64,000 nucleotides of DNA from NCBI GenBank assembly GCA_027485165.1, contig JAIXRN010000018.1, positions 124,001 through 188,000 of the forward strand, read 5' to 3'. Shown here one piece after another: positions 38,806 through 47,804 of the stretch. Numbering within the stretch: the first letter of the stretch is position 1; each line of letters starts with the position of its first letter. The notes under the pieces were generated by a model, which saw nothing but the letters and a program-made list of their open reading frames with translations, was not told the DNA's origin and did not search any database. Origin of the DNA: Rubrivivax sp. Its GTDB lineage: Bacteria; Pseudomonadota; Gammaproteobacteria; Burkholderiales; Burkholderiaceae_C. Position numbers and translations under genes: made by a program.

Positions 38806-39399
38806 CTAGAGCGAACCCTTGGTCGACGGGATGACGCCAGCTGATCGCGGGTCAGGCGTCAGCGCCATGCGCAGCGCGCGCGCGAAGGCCTTGAACACCG
38901 TCTCGCACTGGTGGTGAGCGTTCTCGCCCTTGAGGTTGTCGACGTGCAGGGTGACCAGCGCGTGGTTCACGAAGCCCTGGAAAAACTCGTAGGTGAGCTG
39001 GGTGTCGAAGCCACCGATCGCACCGGCCTTGAACGGCACGTGCATGTGCAGCCCGGGCCGGCCTGAGAAATCGACCACCACACGCGACAGTGCTTCGTCC
39101 AGTGGCACGTAGCTGTGGCCATAGCGCGTGATGCCGCGCTTGTCGCCCACGGCCTGGGCGAAGGCCATGCCCAGCGTGATGCCCACGTCTTCCACGGTGT
39201 GGTGGCCGTCGATGTGCAGGTCGCCCTGGGCCTGGATGCGCAGGTCGATCAGCCCGTGGCGGGCGATCTGGTCGAGCATGTGGTCGAAGAAGCCGATGCC
39301 GGTGGACAGTTCGGCCTGGCCGGTGCCGTCCAGGTTGATGTCGACGCGGATCTGCGTTTCCTTGGTGTTGCGTTCCACCGATGCGGTGCGATGGTTCAT
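38806..39399 (-). CDS. hisB: Imidazoleglycerol-phosphate dehydratase
   Basis: A 197-residue monofunctional dehydratase. [27 protein letters not shown] and [15 protein letters not shown] supply the Mn-binding histidines and glutamates. There is no N-terminal phosphatase domain, as expected outside enterics. It begins one base after the hisC stop. Confidence 0.97.
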   Translation of the reverse strand: MNHRTASVERNTKETQIRVDINLDGTGQAELSTGIGFFDHMLDQIARHGLIDLRIQAQGDLHIDGHHTVEDVGITLGMAFAQAVGDKRGITRYGHSYVPLDEALSRVVVDFSGRPGLHMHVPFKAGAIGGFDTQLTYEFFQGFVNHALVTLHVDNLKGENAHHQCETVFKAFARALRMALTPDPRSAGVIPSTKGSL

Positions 39400-39400
39400 C

Positions 39401-40492
39401 TCAGAGACTCGCTTTCAGGGCCACCATCATCAGGTCGTTTTCTTCCGGGGTGCCCACGGTCAGCCGCAGGCAGTTGGCCAGCAGCGGGTGCAGGCCGGCG
39501 ATGTGCTTGACGAGCACGCCACGCGCCTTCAGGCCTTCGAAGGCCTGTTTCGAATCAGGCACGCGCACCAGGATCATGTTCGCTTCGCTGGGGAAGGGCT
39601 GCACGCCTGGCAGGGTGTGCAGTGCAGCCTGCAGGCGCGCGCGTTCGGCCTTCAGCAGCACGGCCTGGCGGGCGTATTCGTCGGCATGGTCCAGCGCGAA
39701 CAGCGCCGCCTCGGCGTTCAGCACGCTGACGTTGTAGGGCGGGCGTACCTTGTCGATTTCATCGATCAGCGCCGCATGCCCGCAGAGGTAGCCCAGGCGC
39801 ACGCCCGCCAGGCCGAACTTGGACAACGTGCGCATCACCAGCACATGCGGCTGCTGTGCCATGCGCTGCAGCCAGCTGCGGCTGGCAAAGGGCTGGTAGG
39901 CCTCGTCCATCACCACCAGGCCGTGCTGCTGGCCGACGGCAGCGATGAGGCGTTCGATGGTCTCGTCGCTGAACAGGTTGGCCGTGGGGTTGTTGGGGTA
40001 GGCGATGTAGGTCAGCGCGGGGCGATGCTGTTCGATGGCGGCCAGCATCGCGGCTTCGTCCAGTTCGAAGCCAGGCGTGAGCGGCACGCCGACGAACCGC
40101 ATGCCGCGCAGCCGCGCGCTCATCTCGTACATCACGAAGCCCGGCAGCGGGGCCAGCATCACCGCGCCGGGCACGTTGCAGGCCACCGACAGCAGGTCGA
40201 TCAACTCGTCGGACCCATTGCCCAGGATGAGCTTGCAGCCCGCCGGTAGCCCGACATGGCGCGACAAGGCCGCCACCAGGTCCACCGTGCTCTGCACCGG
40301 GTAGCGGTTGATGGCCACGCGTGCCAGGCGCTGGCCCAGTTCGGCCTGCAATTCCGGCGTCAGGCGGAACGGGTTTTCCATCGCGTCCAGCTTCACCAGG
40401 CCGGCGCTGGGCTGGATGGCATAGGCGTGGGTCGACACCACGTCCTGGCGCAGGGTGCGGGCGATGCGGTCGGGCAGGCCGGGGTTGTTCAT
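39401..40492 (-). CDS. hisC: Histidinol-phosphate aminotransferase
   Basis: A 363-residue fold-type I PLP enzyme. PLP-Lys lies in [16 protein letters not shown], with [10 protein letters not shown] (Asn/Asp contacts) and [10 protein letters not shown] at the N-terminus. The ATG at 40492 overlaps the upstream toxin gene stop by 4 bp, so hisC translation is now coupled to a vapC-like gene rather than to hisD. Longer open frame to 40852 is inside vapC and is not supported. Confidence 0.96.
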   Translation of the reverse strand: MNNPGLPDRIARTLRQDVVSTHAYAIQPSAGLVKLDAMENPFRLTPELQAELGQRLARVAINRYPVQSTVDLVAALSRHVGLPAGCKLILGNGSDELIDLLSVACNVPGAVMLAPLPGFVMYEMSARLRGMRFVGVPLTPGFELDEAAMLAAIEQHRPALTYIAYPNNPTANLFSDETIERLIAAVGQQHGLVVMDEAYQPFASRSWLQRMAQQPHVLVMRTLSKFGLAGVRLGYLCGHAALIDEIDKVRPPYNVSVLNAEAALFALDHADEYARQAVLLKAERARLQAALHTLPGVQPFPSEANMILVRVPDSKQAFEGLKARGVLVKHIAGLHPLLANCLRLTVGTPEENDLMMVALKASL

Positions 40493-40947
40493 GCGGGGTT
40501 GTGCGGGGGCTGGTCGAGCAACTCGGGGCCGGCGATGAAGGGGTTGACGATGCGGACGCTGTCGATCTGCTGACCGTGCTGCAGGTCTTCGGTCAGCAGC
40601 CATTCGCAGCCTTGCTGAATGGCGGCAGCCACCATCAGCGCGTCCCAGTAGTTCAGGCCGAAGCGGCTTTCCACCGCCCAGGCCGATTCGATGGTGAGCT
40701 GGTCGATGGTCCAGGGCTTCCAGTTCTGGTAACGGCGCACGTCGGAACGCGCATCGCCGGCTGAGATGGCGGTGGAAAACTTCTTGCGCACGTTGGCGTA
40801 GAACTCGTTGATCACCTGCGTGCTGATGCGGCCGCAGCGCCGTTCCCAGCACACGGCCAGCCAGGCCCTTGCGCGGTCGCGCTTGGACGGGTCGCGGTCG
40901 TCCACGCCGTAGAGCAGGACGTTGGTGTCGACGAACACCGCGCTCAT
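40489..40947 (-). CDS. PIN-domain toxin (VapC-like)
   Basis: A 152-residue PIN-domain ribonuclease-type toxin. Acidic residues of the metal site are in place: D7 (VDTNVLLY), E48 (QVINEFYANV), D102 (NYWDALMVAAA) and D121 (LLTEDL). The partner antitoxin gene overlaps by 4 bp upstream. Its stop overlaps hisC by 4 bp. VapC toxins cleave tRNA or rRNA sites and are neutralised by the antitoxin C-terminus; the target here is unknown. It sits in the his operon between hisD and hisC. Confidence 0.9.
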   Translation of the reverse strand: MSAVFVDTNVLLYGVDDRDPSKRDRARAWLAVCWERRCGRISTQVINEFYANVRKKFSTAISAGDARSDVRRYQNWKPWTIDQLTIESAWAVESRFGLNYWDALMVAAAIQQGCEWLLTEDLQHGQQIDSVRIVNPFIAGPELLDQPPHNPA

Positions 40948-41180
40948 CGCGGGCGACCCCGTTCGTACATCTCGTCGTCGGTCAGGTACGGGCCGCTGGA
41001 AACACCGTAGCTGCGGAACTGCAGCGCTTCGCGCATGGCGCGTTCGTAGGCGTCGTCGTGACGCATCTTCTCGGCCAGCAATTCGCCCAGCAGGCGCGAA
41101 ACGCTGGTGTTGCGGCGTGCGGCTTCCATGCGCGCCCAGTCGGCAACGCTTTCTTCCATGGTGACGGTGACGTTCTTCAT
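40944..41180 (-). CDS. Ribbon-helix-helix antitoxin (VapB-like)
   Basis: A 78-residue protein. The N-terminal NVTVTMEESVADWARMEA and SVSRLLGELLAEKM fit an RHH DNA-binding domain. The charged C-terminal tail (DDAYERAMREALQFRS to EMYERGRPR) fits the toxin-neutralising part. It has its own promoter and two operator-like palindromes upstream, as expected for autoregulated toxin-antitoxin pairs. Confidence 0.87.
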   Translation of the reverse strand: MKNVTVTMEESVADWARMEAARRNTSVSRLLGELLAEKMRHDDAYERAMREALQFRSYGVSSGPYLTDDEMYERGRPR

Positions 41181-41208
41181 CGCTCAGCGCTGTTCAGCAG
41201 GGTTGTGA

Positions 41209-41221
41209 CACGAAGTTCGTG
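41209..41221. promoter_or_regulatory. Toxin-antitoxin operator 1
   Basis: CACGAAGTTCGTG is a perfect 13-bp palindrome between the -10 box and the antitoxin start. It shares ACACGAAGTT with operator 2, about 32 bp away (three helical turns). Confidence 0.7.
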
Positions 41222-41228
41222 GACCACA

Positions 41229-41257
41229 AATCTAGCGTTACACGAAGTTTGTGTCAA
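41229..41257 (-). promoter_or_regulatory. Promoter of the toxin-antitoxin pair
   Basis: On the minus strand TTGACA (41257-41252) and TAGATT (41234-41229) are separated by exactly 17 bp. The -35 box overlaps the stop codon of the hisD fusion gene. This promoter should also transcribe hisC and the genes behind it. Confidence 0.75.
41240..41254. promoter_or_regulatory. Toxin-antitoxin operator 2
   Basis: ACACGAAGTTTGTGT is a near-perfect 15-bp palindrome lying inside the -35/-10 spacer, so an antitoxin bound here would block RNA polymerase. Confidence 0.7.
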
Positions 41258-43047
41258 ACGAGCGGCAGGACCATCTTCAGCTCGCCGTCGTCCGCTTCGC
41301 CGGTGTAAGCGAAGCCCAGCTTGGCGTAGAAGCCCGCCGGGCCGCCTGGCAAGTCGCGGTGCGACAGGCCCACGCTCTGCACGCCCAGCCGCCGCGCTTC
41401 GTCGACGACCCACTGGATAGCCAGCCGGCCATAGCCGCGGCCCTGGTGGCGCGCGTCCACCAGCAGGCGCCAGACGTAGAGCTGGTCGGCGGGCTGGTCT
41501 TTGTCCTGCCGCATGTCGTAGAGCAGCATCATGCCCACGGCCTCTTCGCCGTCGAACATCGCCACGGCGCGGCCGGCCGGCGAATAAGCCACCTGGGCCA
41601 GGGACACGGGCACGGCAGCCACGAACTGGCGCTGGCCGGCGGCCACTTCCAGCTTCATCACGGCCGCCAGGTTGACACCGTCCACCGGACGCACGCTGAA
41701 GGCCACGGCCTTGGGCAGCTCAGGCGCAGCCGGCAGCACCCGCATCTCCGCCGCGCGCGCATGGGCCTGCAGGCCTTCGCCATAGGCCAGGGTGGCAGCC
41801 ACCGGGCCCAGCCCGTTGGCGCCAGCCTGCGAGACCTCGATCAGGCTGCTGCGCTTGACGAAGTCGTACACGCCCAGCGGCGAAGAAAAGCGCGCCGTAC
41901 CGCTGGTGGGCAGCACGTGGTTGGGGCCAGCGCAGTAGTCGCCCAGGCTTTCGCTGGTGTAGCGGCCCAGGAAGATGGCGCCGGCGTGGCGCAGCAGCGG
42001 TTCCCAGCGCGCGGGCTCGGCGGCCATCACTTCCAGGTGTTCAGGCGCCAGGCGGTTGCTGATCTCGCAGGCCTCTTCCATCGTGCGCGTGCGGATGAGC
42101 GCGCCCCGCCCTTCCAGCGAAGCGCGGATGATGGCCGCGCGCGGCATTTCGGGCAGCAGCCGGTCGATGGCGGCCTGCACGGCGCTGATGTAGCCGGCGT
42201 CAGGGCACAGCAGGATGCTTTGCGCCAGCGCGTCGTGTTCGGCCTGGCTGAACAGGTCCATGGCCACCCAGTCGGCCGGCACCGTGCCGTCGGCCAGCAC
42301 CAGGATCTCGCTCGGCCCGGCGATCATGTCGATGCCCACCTGGCCGAACACGCGCCGCTTGGCGCTGGCCACGTAGGCATTGCCGGGGCCGGTGATCTTG
42401 TCCACGCGCGGCACGGTGGCCGTGCCGTAGGCCAGCGCCGCGACGGCCTGCGCGCCGCCGATGGTGAAGACGCGGTGCGCGCCGGCCACATGGGCGGCGG
42501 CCAGCACCAACGCATTGCGCACGCCACCGGGCGTGGGCACGACCATGACGATCTCGCCCACCCCGGCCACCTGCGCGGGGATGGCGTTCATCAGCACGCT
42601 GCTGGGGTAGGCGGCCTGGCCGCCTGGCACGTAGACGCCCACGCGGTCCAGCGGCGTGACCTTCTGGCCCAGCAGGCTGCCATCACGGTCGCGGTAATGC
42701 CAGCTGCGGCTGCTGGCGTCCAGCTGGCGCAGGTGGTAGCTGCGGACGCGTTCGGCGGCGTCCTGCAGGGCGCTGCGCTGAGCGGCAGGCAGGCCGTCGA
42801 AGGCGGCGCGCAATTCGGCTGCGCCGATCTCGAGTTCGGCCACGCGCGTGGCCTGCAGCTGGTCGAAGCGCGCGGTGTAGTCCAGCACGGCGGCGTCACC
42901 ACGCGCGCGCACGGCGGCGATGATTTCGGCCACACGGCCTTCGATCGCGGCATCGGCTTCGTCGGACCAATGCCGCAGCCGGGCGAAGTCGGCCTCGAAG
43001 CCAGGCGCGGTGCTGTCCAGGTGGTGGATGCGAACCGGGGCGTTCAT
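41254..43047 (-). CDS. hisD: Histidinol dehydrogenase fused to a GNAT acetyltransferase domain
   Basis: A 597-residue fusion. Residues 1-436 are a complete HisD, which oxidises histidinol to histidine with NAD. Zinc ligands are Q268, H271, D370 and H429; catalytic bases are E336 and H337; VGVYVPGG and TGPGNAYV are present. After a short Pro/Ala linker (437-447), residues 448-597 form a GNAT domain. It has the acetyl-CoA motif [12 protein letters not shown] (533-544) and [13 protein letters not shown] (572-584), resembling small-amine N-acetyltransferases such as spermidine acetyltransferase. HisD is normally about 430-440 residues. No internal stop or frame break separates the domains. The start overlaps the hisG stop by 4 bp. 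Confidence 0.93.
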   Translation of the reverse strand: MNAPVRIHHLDSTAPGFEADFARLRHWSDEADAAIEGRVAEIIAAVRARGDAAVLDYTARFDQLQATRVAELEIGAAELRAAFDGLPAAQRSALQDAAERVRSYHLRQLDASSRSWHYRDRDGSLLGQKVTPLDRVGVYVPGGQAAYPSSVLMNAIPAQVAGVGEIVMVVPTPGGVRNALVLAAAHVAGAHRVFTIGGAQAVAALAYGTATVPRVDKITGPGNAYVASAKRRVFGQVGIDMIAGPSEILVLADGTVPADWVAMDLFSQAEHDALAQSILLCPDAGYISAVQAAIDRLLPEMPRAAIIRASLEGRGALIRTRTMEEACEISNRLAPEHLEVMAAEPARWEPLLRHAGAIFLGRYTSESLGDYCAGPNHVLPTSGTARFSSPLGVYDFVKRSSLIEVSQAGANGLGPVAATLAYGEGLQAHARAAEMRVLPAAPELPKAVAFSVRPVDGVNLAAVMKLEVAAGQRQFVAAVPVSLAQVAYSPAGRAVAMFDGEEAVGMMLLYDMRQDKDQPADQLYVWRLLVDARHQGRGYGRLAIQWVVDEARRLGVQSVGLSHRDLPGGPAGFYAKLGFAYTGEADDGELKMVLPLV

Positions 43048-43721
43048 GGCCGAAGCTCTGCGGTAGCGCGGGAAGCCGCATCAAAGGCTTCGATCAAGGG
43101 CCGGATACGGTCCTGCTTCAGCTTCAGTGCAGCCGGGTTCACCACCAGGCGGGCCGATATGTCCATGATGTGTTCCACCTCCACCAGCTGGTTGGCCTTC
43201 AGGGTGCTGCCGGTGGACACCAGGTCGACGATGGCGTCGGCCAAGCCTGTGAGCGGCGCCAGTTCCATCGAGCCGTAGAGCTTGATCAGGTCCACATGCA
43301 TGCCTTTGGCGGCGAAGTGTTCGCGCGCGATGTGTGTGTACTTGGTCGCCACGCGGATGCGGGCGCCCTGGCGCGCGGCGGCGGCGTAGTCGAAGCCGGC
43401 GCGCGTAGCCACGCTCATGCGGCAGCGGGCGATGCCCAGGTCCACCGGGCGGTACAGGCCCACCGCGCCGCCGGGGCCGAGTTCATGGGTGTGTTCCAGC
43501 AGCACGTCGTGCCCGGCCACGCCCAGGTCGGCACCACCGTATTGCACATAGGTGGGTACGTCGCTGGCGCGCACCAGCACCACGCGCACGTCCGGCCGGC
43601 TGGTGGGCAGGATGAGCTTTCGGCTCTTTTCAGGGTCTTCCAGCACCTCGATACCGGCGGCTCGCAGCAGCGGCAGCGTGTCGTCGAAGATGCGGCCCTT
43701 GGATAAGGCGAGTGTGATCAC
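43044..43721 (-). CDS. hisG: ATP phosphoribosyltransferase, short form
   Basis: A 225-residue HisG_S type that starts histidine synthesis from ATP and [22 protein letters not shown] opens the protein. [16 protein letters not shown] and [18 protein letters not shown] are the PRPP-binding landmarks. The short form lacks the C-terminal regulatory domain and needs HisZ, which is not in this window. The start is a GTG at 43721; the ORF extends to an upstream start at 43760 without homology. Only 58 bp separate it from bolA. Confidence 0.94.
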   Translation of the reverse strand: MITLALSKGRIFDDTLPLLRAAGIEVLEDPEKSRKLILPTSRPDVRVVLVRASDVPTYVQYGGADLGVAGHDVLLEHTHELGPGGAVGLYRPVDLGIARCRMSVATRAGFDYAAAARQGARIRVATKYTHIAREHFAAKGMHVDLIKLYGSMELAPLTGLADAIVDLVSTGSTLKANQLVEVEHIMDISARLVVNPAALKLKQDRIRPLIEAFDAASRATAELRP

Positions 43722-43779
43722 CGGGGGGTCTTTGCAAGGTGGTGGCGCGCAAGCCACCACGGCCCCGCACCAGGCTAGG

Positions 43780-44058
43780 TCAGGCGTGGTGGCCGGCCGA
43801 AGTGGCTGCTTTTGCAGCGAATTCGGCGTGTTCGGCGGGTGTCAGCGTCTTCATGGACAGGGCGTGAATTTGCTCGCGCATTCTATCGCCCAGGGCTGTG
43901 TAGACCCGCTGGTGCCGGCGCACGCGCGCCAGGCCTTCGAATTCGGCCGAGACGATGGTGGCAAAGAAATGCCGGCCATCGCCTTCCACTTCCAGGTGGC
44001 TGCAGGCCAGGCCCGCGGCGATGAAGTCGCGGACGTCCCGGGGGCTTGGCTCGCTCAC
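43780..44058 (-). CDS. BolA/IbaG-family protein
   Basis: A 92-residue protein. It has the BolA fold with the signature [27 protein letters not shown] (given by its ends) and a conserved His in RHQRVY. Members bind 2Fe-2S clusters with monothiol glutaredoxins and help iron-sulfur trafficking or stress response. The start overlaps the ClpP-like stop by 4 bp. In related genomes murA usually follows bolA; here hisG follows directly. Confidence 0.92.
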   Translation of the reverse strand: MSEPSPRDVRDFIAAGLACSHLEVEGDGRHFFATIVSAEFEGLARVRRHQRVYTALGDRMREQIHALSMKTLTPAEHAEFAAKAATSAGHHA

Positions 44059-44657
44059 GACAGATCAGCCTGGCGTTCGATGATGCGCGACACCAGCCCG
44101 TAGGCGATGGCTTCCTCGGCGCTCATCCAGTAGTCGCGTTCCATGTCGGCCATCACCTTGTCCAGCTTCTGGCCGGTCTGGCGCGCCACGACGGCGGCGA
44201 TGCGGGCGCGCGTCTTGATGATTTCCTTGGCCTGGATGGCGATGTCCGTGGCCTGGCCACCGGCGCCGCCGGCGGGCTGGTGGATCATGAAGCGGGTGTT
44301 GGGCAGGCACACGCGGCGCGCCGCCGGCGGGGCCATGAAGATGTGTGCGCCGGCGCTGGCCACCCAGCCGGTGCCGATGGTGGTGACGGGCGCACGCACG
44401 AAGCTGATGGCGTCGTGGATGGCGTCGCCCGATTCCACATGCCCGCCCGGGCTGCTGATGAGTATGTGAATGGGCGCATCGCTTTCCTGCGACAGCGCCA
44501 CCAGGCGCTGCACGGTGGCGCGGGCCATCTTGTCGTCGATCTCGCCGAACACGAACACGAAGCGCGACTTGAACAGCAGCTGGGCTTCCTGCGCTTCGGC
44601 AGCGTCGGCCTTGTTCTTGGCGGCCTTGTCGTCAGCGGCATTGAAATGGGTGTGCAT
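44055..44657 (-). CDS. ClpP-like serine protease subunit
   Basis: A 200-residue Clp protease proteolytic subunit. The catalytic triad can be traced: S101 (VASAGAHIF), H126 (FMIHQP), D175 (ERDYWMSAEEA). The N-terminus is Lys/Ala-rich (KAAKNKADAAEAQEAQ) and differs from the processed leader of canonical ClpP. No clpX or clpA is adjacent, and it is coupled to bolA, so it is probably a second, ClpP2-type subunit. Substrates and partner ATPase are unknown. Confidence 0.9.
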   Translation of the reverse strand: MHTHFNAADDKAAKNKADAAEAQEAQLLFKSRFVFVFGEIDDKMARATVQRLVALSQESDAPIHILISSPGGHVESGDAIHDAISFVRAPVTTIGTGWVASAGAHIFMAPPAARRVCLPNTRFMIHQPAGGAGGQATDIAIQAKEIIKTRARIAAVVARQTGQKLDKVMADMERDYWMSAEEAIAYGLVSRIIERQADLS

Positions 44658-44692
44658 GCAGGGCTCCAAGGGGGAAGTTGGGATTATGGCGA

Positions 44693-45448
44693 TCAGCTGC
44701 GCAGCTTGTAGCCCGTGGCCAGAAGCCGCAGCGTGATGCCGGCCACCACCAGGAAGCTGGTGCCCACGATGGCCAGGCTGAGCCAGGGCGACACGTCGCT
44801 GACACCGAAGAAGCCGCGGCGAAAGCCGTCGATCATGTAGAAAAACGGGTTGAAGTGGCTGATGGTCTGCCAGGCGCCGGGCAGCGAGTGCACCGAATAG
44901 AACACGCCCGAAAGAAAGGTCATGGGCATGATGATGAAGTTCTGGAACGCCGCCATCTGGTCGAACTTGTCGGCCCACAGCCCGGCAATCAGCCCCAGCG
45001 ACCCCAGCATGCCCGCGCCCAGCACGGCAAAGACGATGGCCCACCAAGGTTCGGCCATGCGCAGCGGCGCAAACCAAACCGTCACCAAAAACACCCCCAG
45101 CCCCACCGCCAGCCCACGCACCACCGAGGCGCCGACGTAGGCCGCGAACCAGGCGCGGTGCGACAAGGGCGTGACCAGCAGGAACACCAGGTTGCCCGTG
45201 ATCTTGCTTTGCACCAGCGAACTGCTGCTGTTGGCAAAAGCGTTCTGCAGCACGCTCATCATCACCAGGCCGGGGATGAGGAAGCTGGTGTAGCCCACGC
45301 CAGGGAAGACCTCGACCTTGTCTTCGAGCACATGGCCGAAGATCAGCAGGTACAGCACGGCCGTCATCACCGGTGCCGCCACGGTCTGGAACGCGACTTT
45401 CCAGAAACGCAGGATTTCCTTGTAGAACAGCGTGCCGACGCCGTTCAT
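44693..45448 (-). CDS. ABC-2 type transporter permease (YadH-like)
   Basis: A 251-residue inner-membrane permease with six hydrophobic segments. Landmarks are APVMTAVLYLLIFGHVL, FLIPGLVMMSVLQNAF, MPMTFLSGVFYSVHSLP and NPFFYMIDGFRRGFFG. It pairs with the ATPase gene, overlapping by 4 bp. Exporters of this family act on unknown, possibly lipidic or drug substrates. Confidence 0.93.
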   Translation of the reverse strand: MNGVGTLFYKEILRFWKVAFQTVAAPVMTAVLYLLIFGHVLEDKVEVFPGVGYTSFLIPGLVMMSVLQNAFANSSSSLVQSKITGNLVFLLVTPLSHRAWFAAYVGASVVRGLAVGLGVFLVTVWFAPLRMAEPWWAIVFAVLGAGMLGSLGLIAGLWADKFDQMAAFQNFIIMPMTFLSGVFYSVHSLPGAWQTISHFNPFFYMIDGFRRGFFGVSDVSPWLSLAIVGTSFLVVAGITLRLLATGYKLRS

Positions 45449-46395
45449 GACACCCCCTGCGACACCGCGGCCGCGCCGCCCATGATGGCCAGGAACACGT
45501 CTTCCAGGTCGGCCCGGCCGATCTCCAGGTCTTCGATCTTCACCCCGCCGGCGCGCAGGGCCGCCAGGCGTTGTTCGACCTCGGCCGCGTCACGTGCGCT
45601 CACCTGCACGCTGCGCCCGGTCACGCGCGCTACGGCGGCAATGTCGGCCGGCAAGGCACTGTCGGTCTTGAAGCGCAGCATGCTGCCGGCGGTGGCGGCC
45701 AGCAGGTTGTCGGTGCGGTCCAGCGCCACCACCCGGCCCTGCTTGAGCATGGCGATGCGGCTGCACAGGCTTTCCGCCTCCTCCAGGTAGTGCGTGGTCA
45801 GCAGCACGGTGTGGCCTTCACGGTTCAGGCGCGCGATGAAGTGCCACAGGGTCTGGCGCAGTTCCACGTCCACGCCGGCGGTGGGCTCGTCCAGCACGAT
45901 CACCGGTGGGCGGTGTACCAGGGCTTGCGCCACCAGCACGCGGCGCTTCATGCCGCCAGACAGCTGCCGCATGTTGGCCTGGGCCTTGTCGGCCAGGCCC
46001 AGCTGTTCCAGCAGTTCAGTGATCCAGGCTTCATTGTTCTTCACGCCGAAGTAGCCGCTCTGGATGCGCAGGGCTTCGCGCACGCTGAAGAAGGGGTCGA
46101 ACACCAGTTCCTGCGGCACGATGCCCAGGGCGCGGCGCGCGGCGGCGTAGTCGGCGCGCACGTCGTGGCCCATCACCGTCACCTGCCCGCTGCTGGCACG
46201 GGCCAGGCCGGCCAGGATGGAGATCAGCGTGGTCTTGCCTGCACCGTTGGGGCCCAGCAGACCGAAGAATTCGCCTTGGGCGATGTCGAAGCTGACGCTG
46301 TCCAGGGCGCGGAAGCTGCCGCGTGCACCGGTGTAGGTCTTGCTGACTTGGTCAAAGCGAACGGCAGGGCCGGCGCCTGAGGAGATAGAGGGCAT
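45445..46395 (-). CDS. ABC transporter ATP-binding protein (YadG-like)
   Basis: A 316-residue ATPase. Walker A GPNGAGKT is near 48-55, Q-loop VPQELVFDPF, signature LSGGMKRR, Walker B PVIVLDEPTAGVD and H-loop TTHYLEEAE. The C-terminal extension (about 225-316) is typical for the family. The start MPSISSGAG at 46395 is chosen; longer ORF extends over the divergent TetR gene. It is divergent from a TetR regulator, 58 bp apart, which may control it. Confidence 0.94.
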   Translation of the reverse strand: MPSISSGAGPAVRFDQVSKTYTGARGSFRALDSVSFDIAQGEFFGLLGPNGAGKTTLISILAGLARASSGQVTVMGHDVRADYAAARRALGIVPQELVFDPFFSVREALRIQSGYFGVKNNEAWITELLEQLGLADKAQANMRQLSGGMKRRVLVAQALVHRPPVIVLDEPTAGVDVELRQTLWHFIARLNREGHTVLLTTHYLEEAESLCSRIAMLKQGRVVALDRTDNLLAATAGSMLRFKTDSALPADIAAVARVTGRSVQVSARDAAEVEQRLAALRAGGVKIEDLEIGRADLEDVFLAIMGGAAAVSQGVS

Positions 46396-46453
46396 AGACA
46401 GCGGGATTGTAGGCAGCCGGCCCCTGGGCAGCCGATGCCAGAATGCTTCGACA

Positions 46454-47119
46454 ATGCCCGCTGCCCCGCCAAAGAAGCCCCGCCGCACGGCCGAACGCAT
46501 CCTGGACGTGAGCCTGGACCTGTTTAACCGCTTTGGCGAACCCAACGTCAGCACCACGCTGATCAGCGCCGAACTGGGCATCAGCCCGGGCAACCTTTAC
46601 TACCACTACCCGGCCAAGGACGAGCTGATCAACACCCTGTTCAACCGCTTCGAAGCGGCGTTGAACGAGCTGCTGGTGGCCGCCGACGGCGTGGAGAACG
46701 TGGAAGACGCCTGGCTGTTCTTCCACATGCTGTTCGAACTGATCTGGCAGTACCGCTTCCTGTACCGCGACCTGAACGACCTGCTCAGCAAGAACCGCCG
46801 GCTGGAAACACACTTCCAGTTCGTGCTGAAGAACAAGACGCGCGCCGTGCAGGGCCTGCTGGACGGCCTGTCGCGCAGCGGCGTGGTGCAGATCACGGGC
46901 GTGGAAGCCGCGCCCGTTTCCACCGCCATGGTGGTGGTGCTGACCTACTGGCTGAGCTTCGAATACGTGCGCGAACCGCGCAAGGCGCTGGATGCTGAAG
47001 CGGCGGCCGGGTCGGTGGCGCGCGGGGCCTACCACGTGCTGAGCCTGCTGCTGCCCTACCTGGAAGCCGCATCGCGCGAACACCTGCACCAGCTGGCCGG
47101 TTCCTACCAGCAGCGCTGA
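46454..47119 (+). CDS. TetR-family transcriptional regulator
   Basis: A 221-residue regulator. N-terminal HTH: RILDVSLDLFNRFGEPNVSTT and ISAELGISPGNLYYHYPAKDELI. The C-terminal helical effector domain contains LIWQYRFLYRDLNDLLS, known from TetR proteins of this size in proteobacteria. It is likely to act on the divergent ABC exporter or on fatty acid-related genes; the ligand is unknown. Confidence 0.9.
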   Translation: MPAAPPKKPRRTAERILDVSLDLFNRFGEPNVSTTLISAELGISPGNLYYHYPAKDELINTLFNRFEAALNELLVAADGVENVEDAWLFFHMLFELIWQYRFLYRDLNDLLSKNRRLETHFQFVLKNKTRAVQGLLDGLSRSGVVQITGVEAAPVSTAMVVVLTYWLSFEYVREPRKALDAEAAAGSVARGAYHVLSLLLPYLEAASREHLHQLAGSYQQR

Positions 47120-47368
47120 AACCCTGAAGCGCCGGGCCCCAGAGCCCACGCCCGGGCGATCGCATGCAGATGGGGCTATGCGCTTGTGAATTTGTCGCAA
47201 GCCCAAGGTGACAAAGGCCGCGGCGCCGAAACGGCGCGCGCCAGACACTGGGTTCCATGTTGAAGCGAGAGGCCACCGGGCCAGCAGCAACGACACACCG
47301 GAACCCGGCCCGCCTGCATCCAAAGGCCAGGTTCCCACCACCACCGGGATGCGCCAAGAGGAAACACC

Positions 47369-47716
47369 ATGAAGACCACCACCGCCCTGAACGCCTTCGC
47401 TTCTGCCGCCGCCCTGGCCCTGACGATGGGTCTGAGCACCGCCGCCCAGGCTGGCGACTTCGACTACGGCCACCCCGAACTGAACCCGCAAACCCAACGC
47501 CAGGCCGACACCGCCGCGCCCGCAGCGCAGCAGGTGCAGATCACCGCCCAGGCCGCACGCCGCAGCCCGCAGGCCGACCGCAGCGTGCGTGGCAGCGTCA
47601 GCACCGAAGAGTCGCGCGCCATGCTGGGCGAAGACAGCGGCTCGTTCTGGATGGCGCAGCAGTCGGCCCAGCCCAACGCCACGCAGCTGGCCCGCGTCGA
47701 CACCGTCAAGCGCTGA
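47369..47716 (+). CDS. Small exported protein, copy 1 of a tandem paralogous pair
   Basis: A 115-residue protein. It has a signal peptide (AFASAAALALTMGLSTAAQA), a Gln/Ala-rich mature part and a conserved C-terminal block STEESRAMLGEDSGSFW near 80-96, ending ARVDTVKR. I do not recognise the family. AGAGGA precedes the ATG. The neighbouring copy has the same layout. The conserved block is the only part identical at DNA level, suggesting it is functional or kept uniform by gene conversion. Confidence 0.8.
   Translation: MKTTTALNAFASAAALALTMGLSTAAQAGDFDYGHPELNPQTQRQADTAAPAAQQVQITAQAARRSPQADRSVRGSVSTEESRAMLGEDSGSFWMAQQSAQPNATQLARVDTVKR
47609..47650. repeat. 42-nt identical tract, copy 1
   Basis: It runs from GAGTCGCGCGCCATGC to CGGCTCGTTCTGG and matches 48042-48083 base for base. 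It encodes Glu-Ser-Arg-Ala-Met-Leu-Gly-Glu-Asp-Ser-Gly-Ser-Phe-Trp. The flanking codons of the two genes have diverged. Confidence 0.95.
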
Positions 47717-47804
47717 GCCCTTCGCTACACCGGCGCTGCCCACCAGAGCGGCACCGGGTACCGCACGCCACACGCCACACGCCACACCCCCAGGAGCATT
47801 GAGC

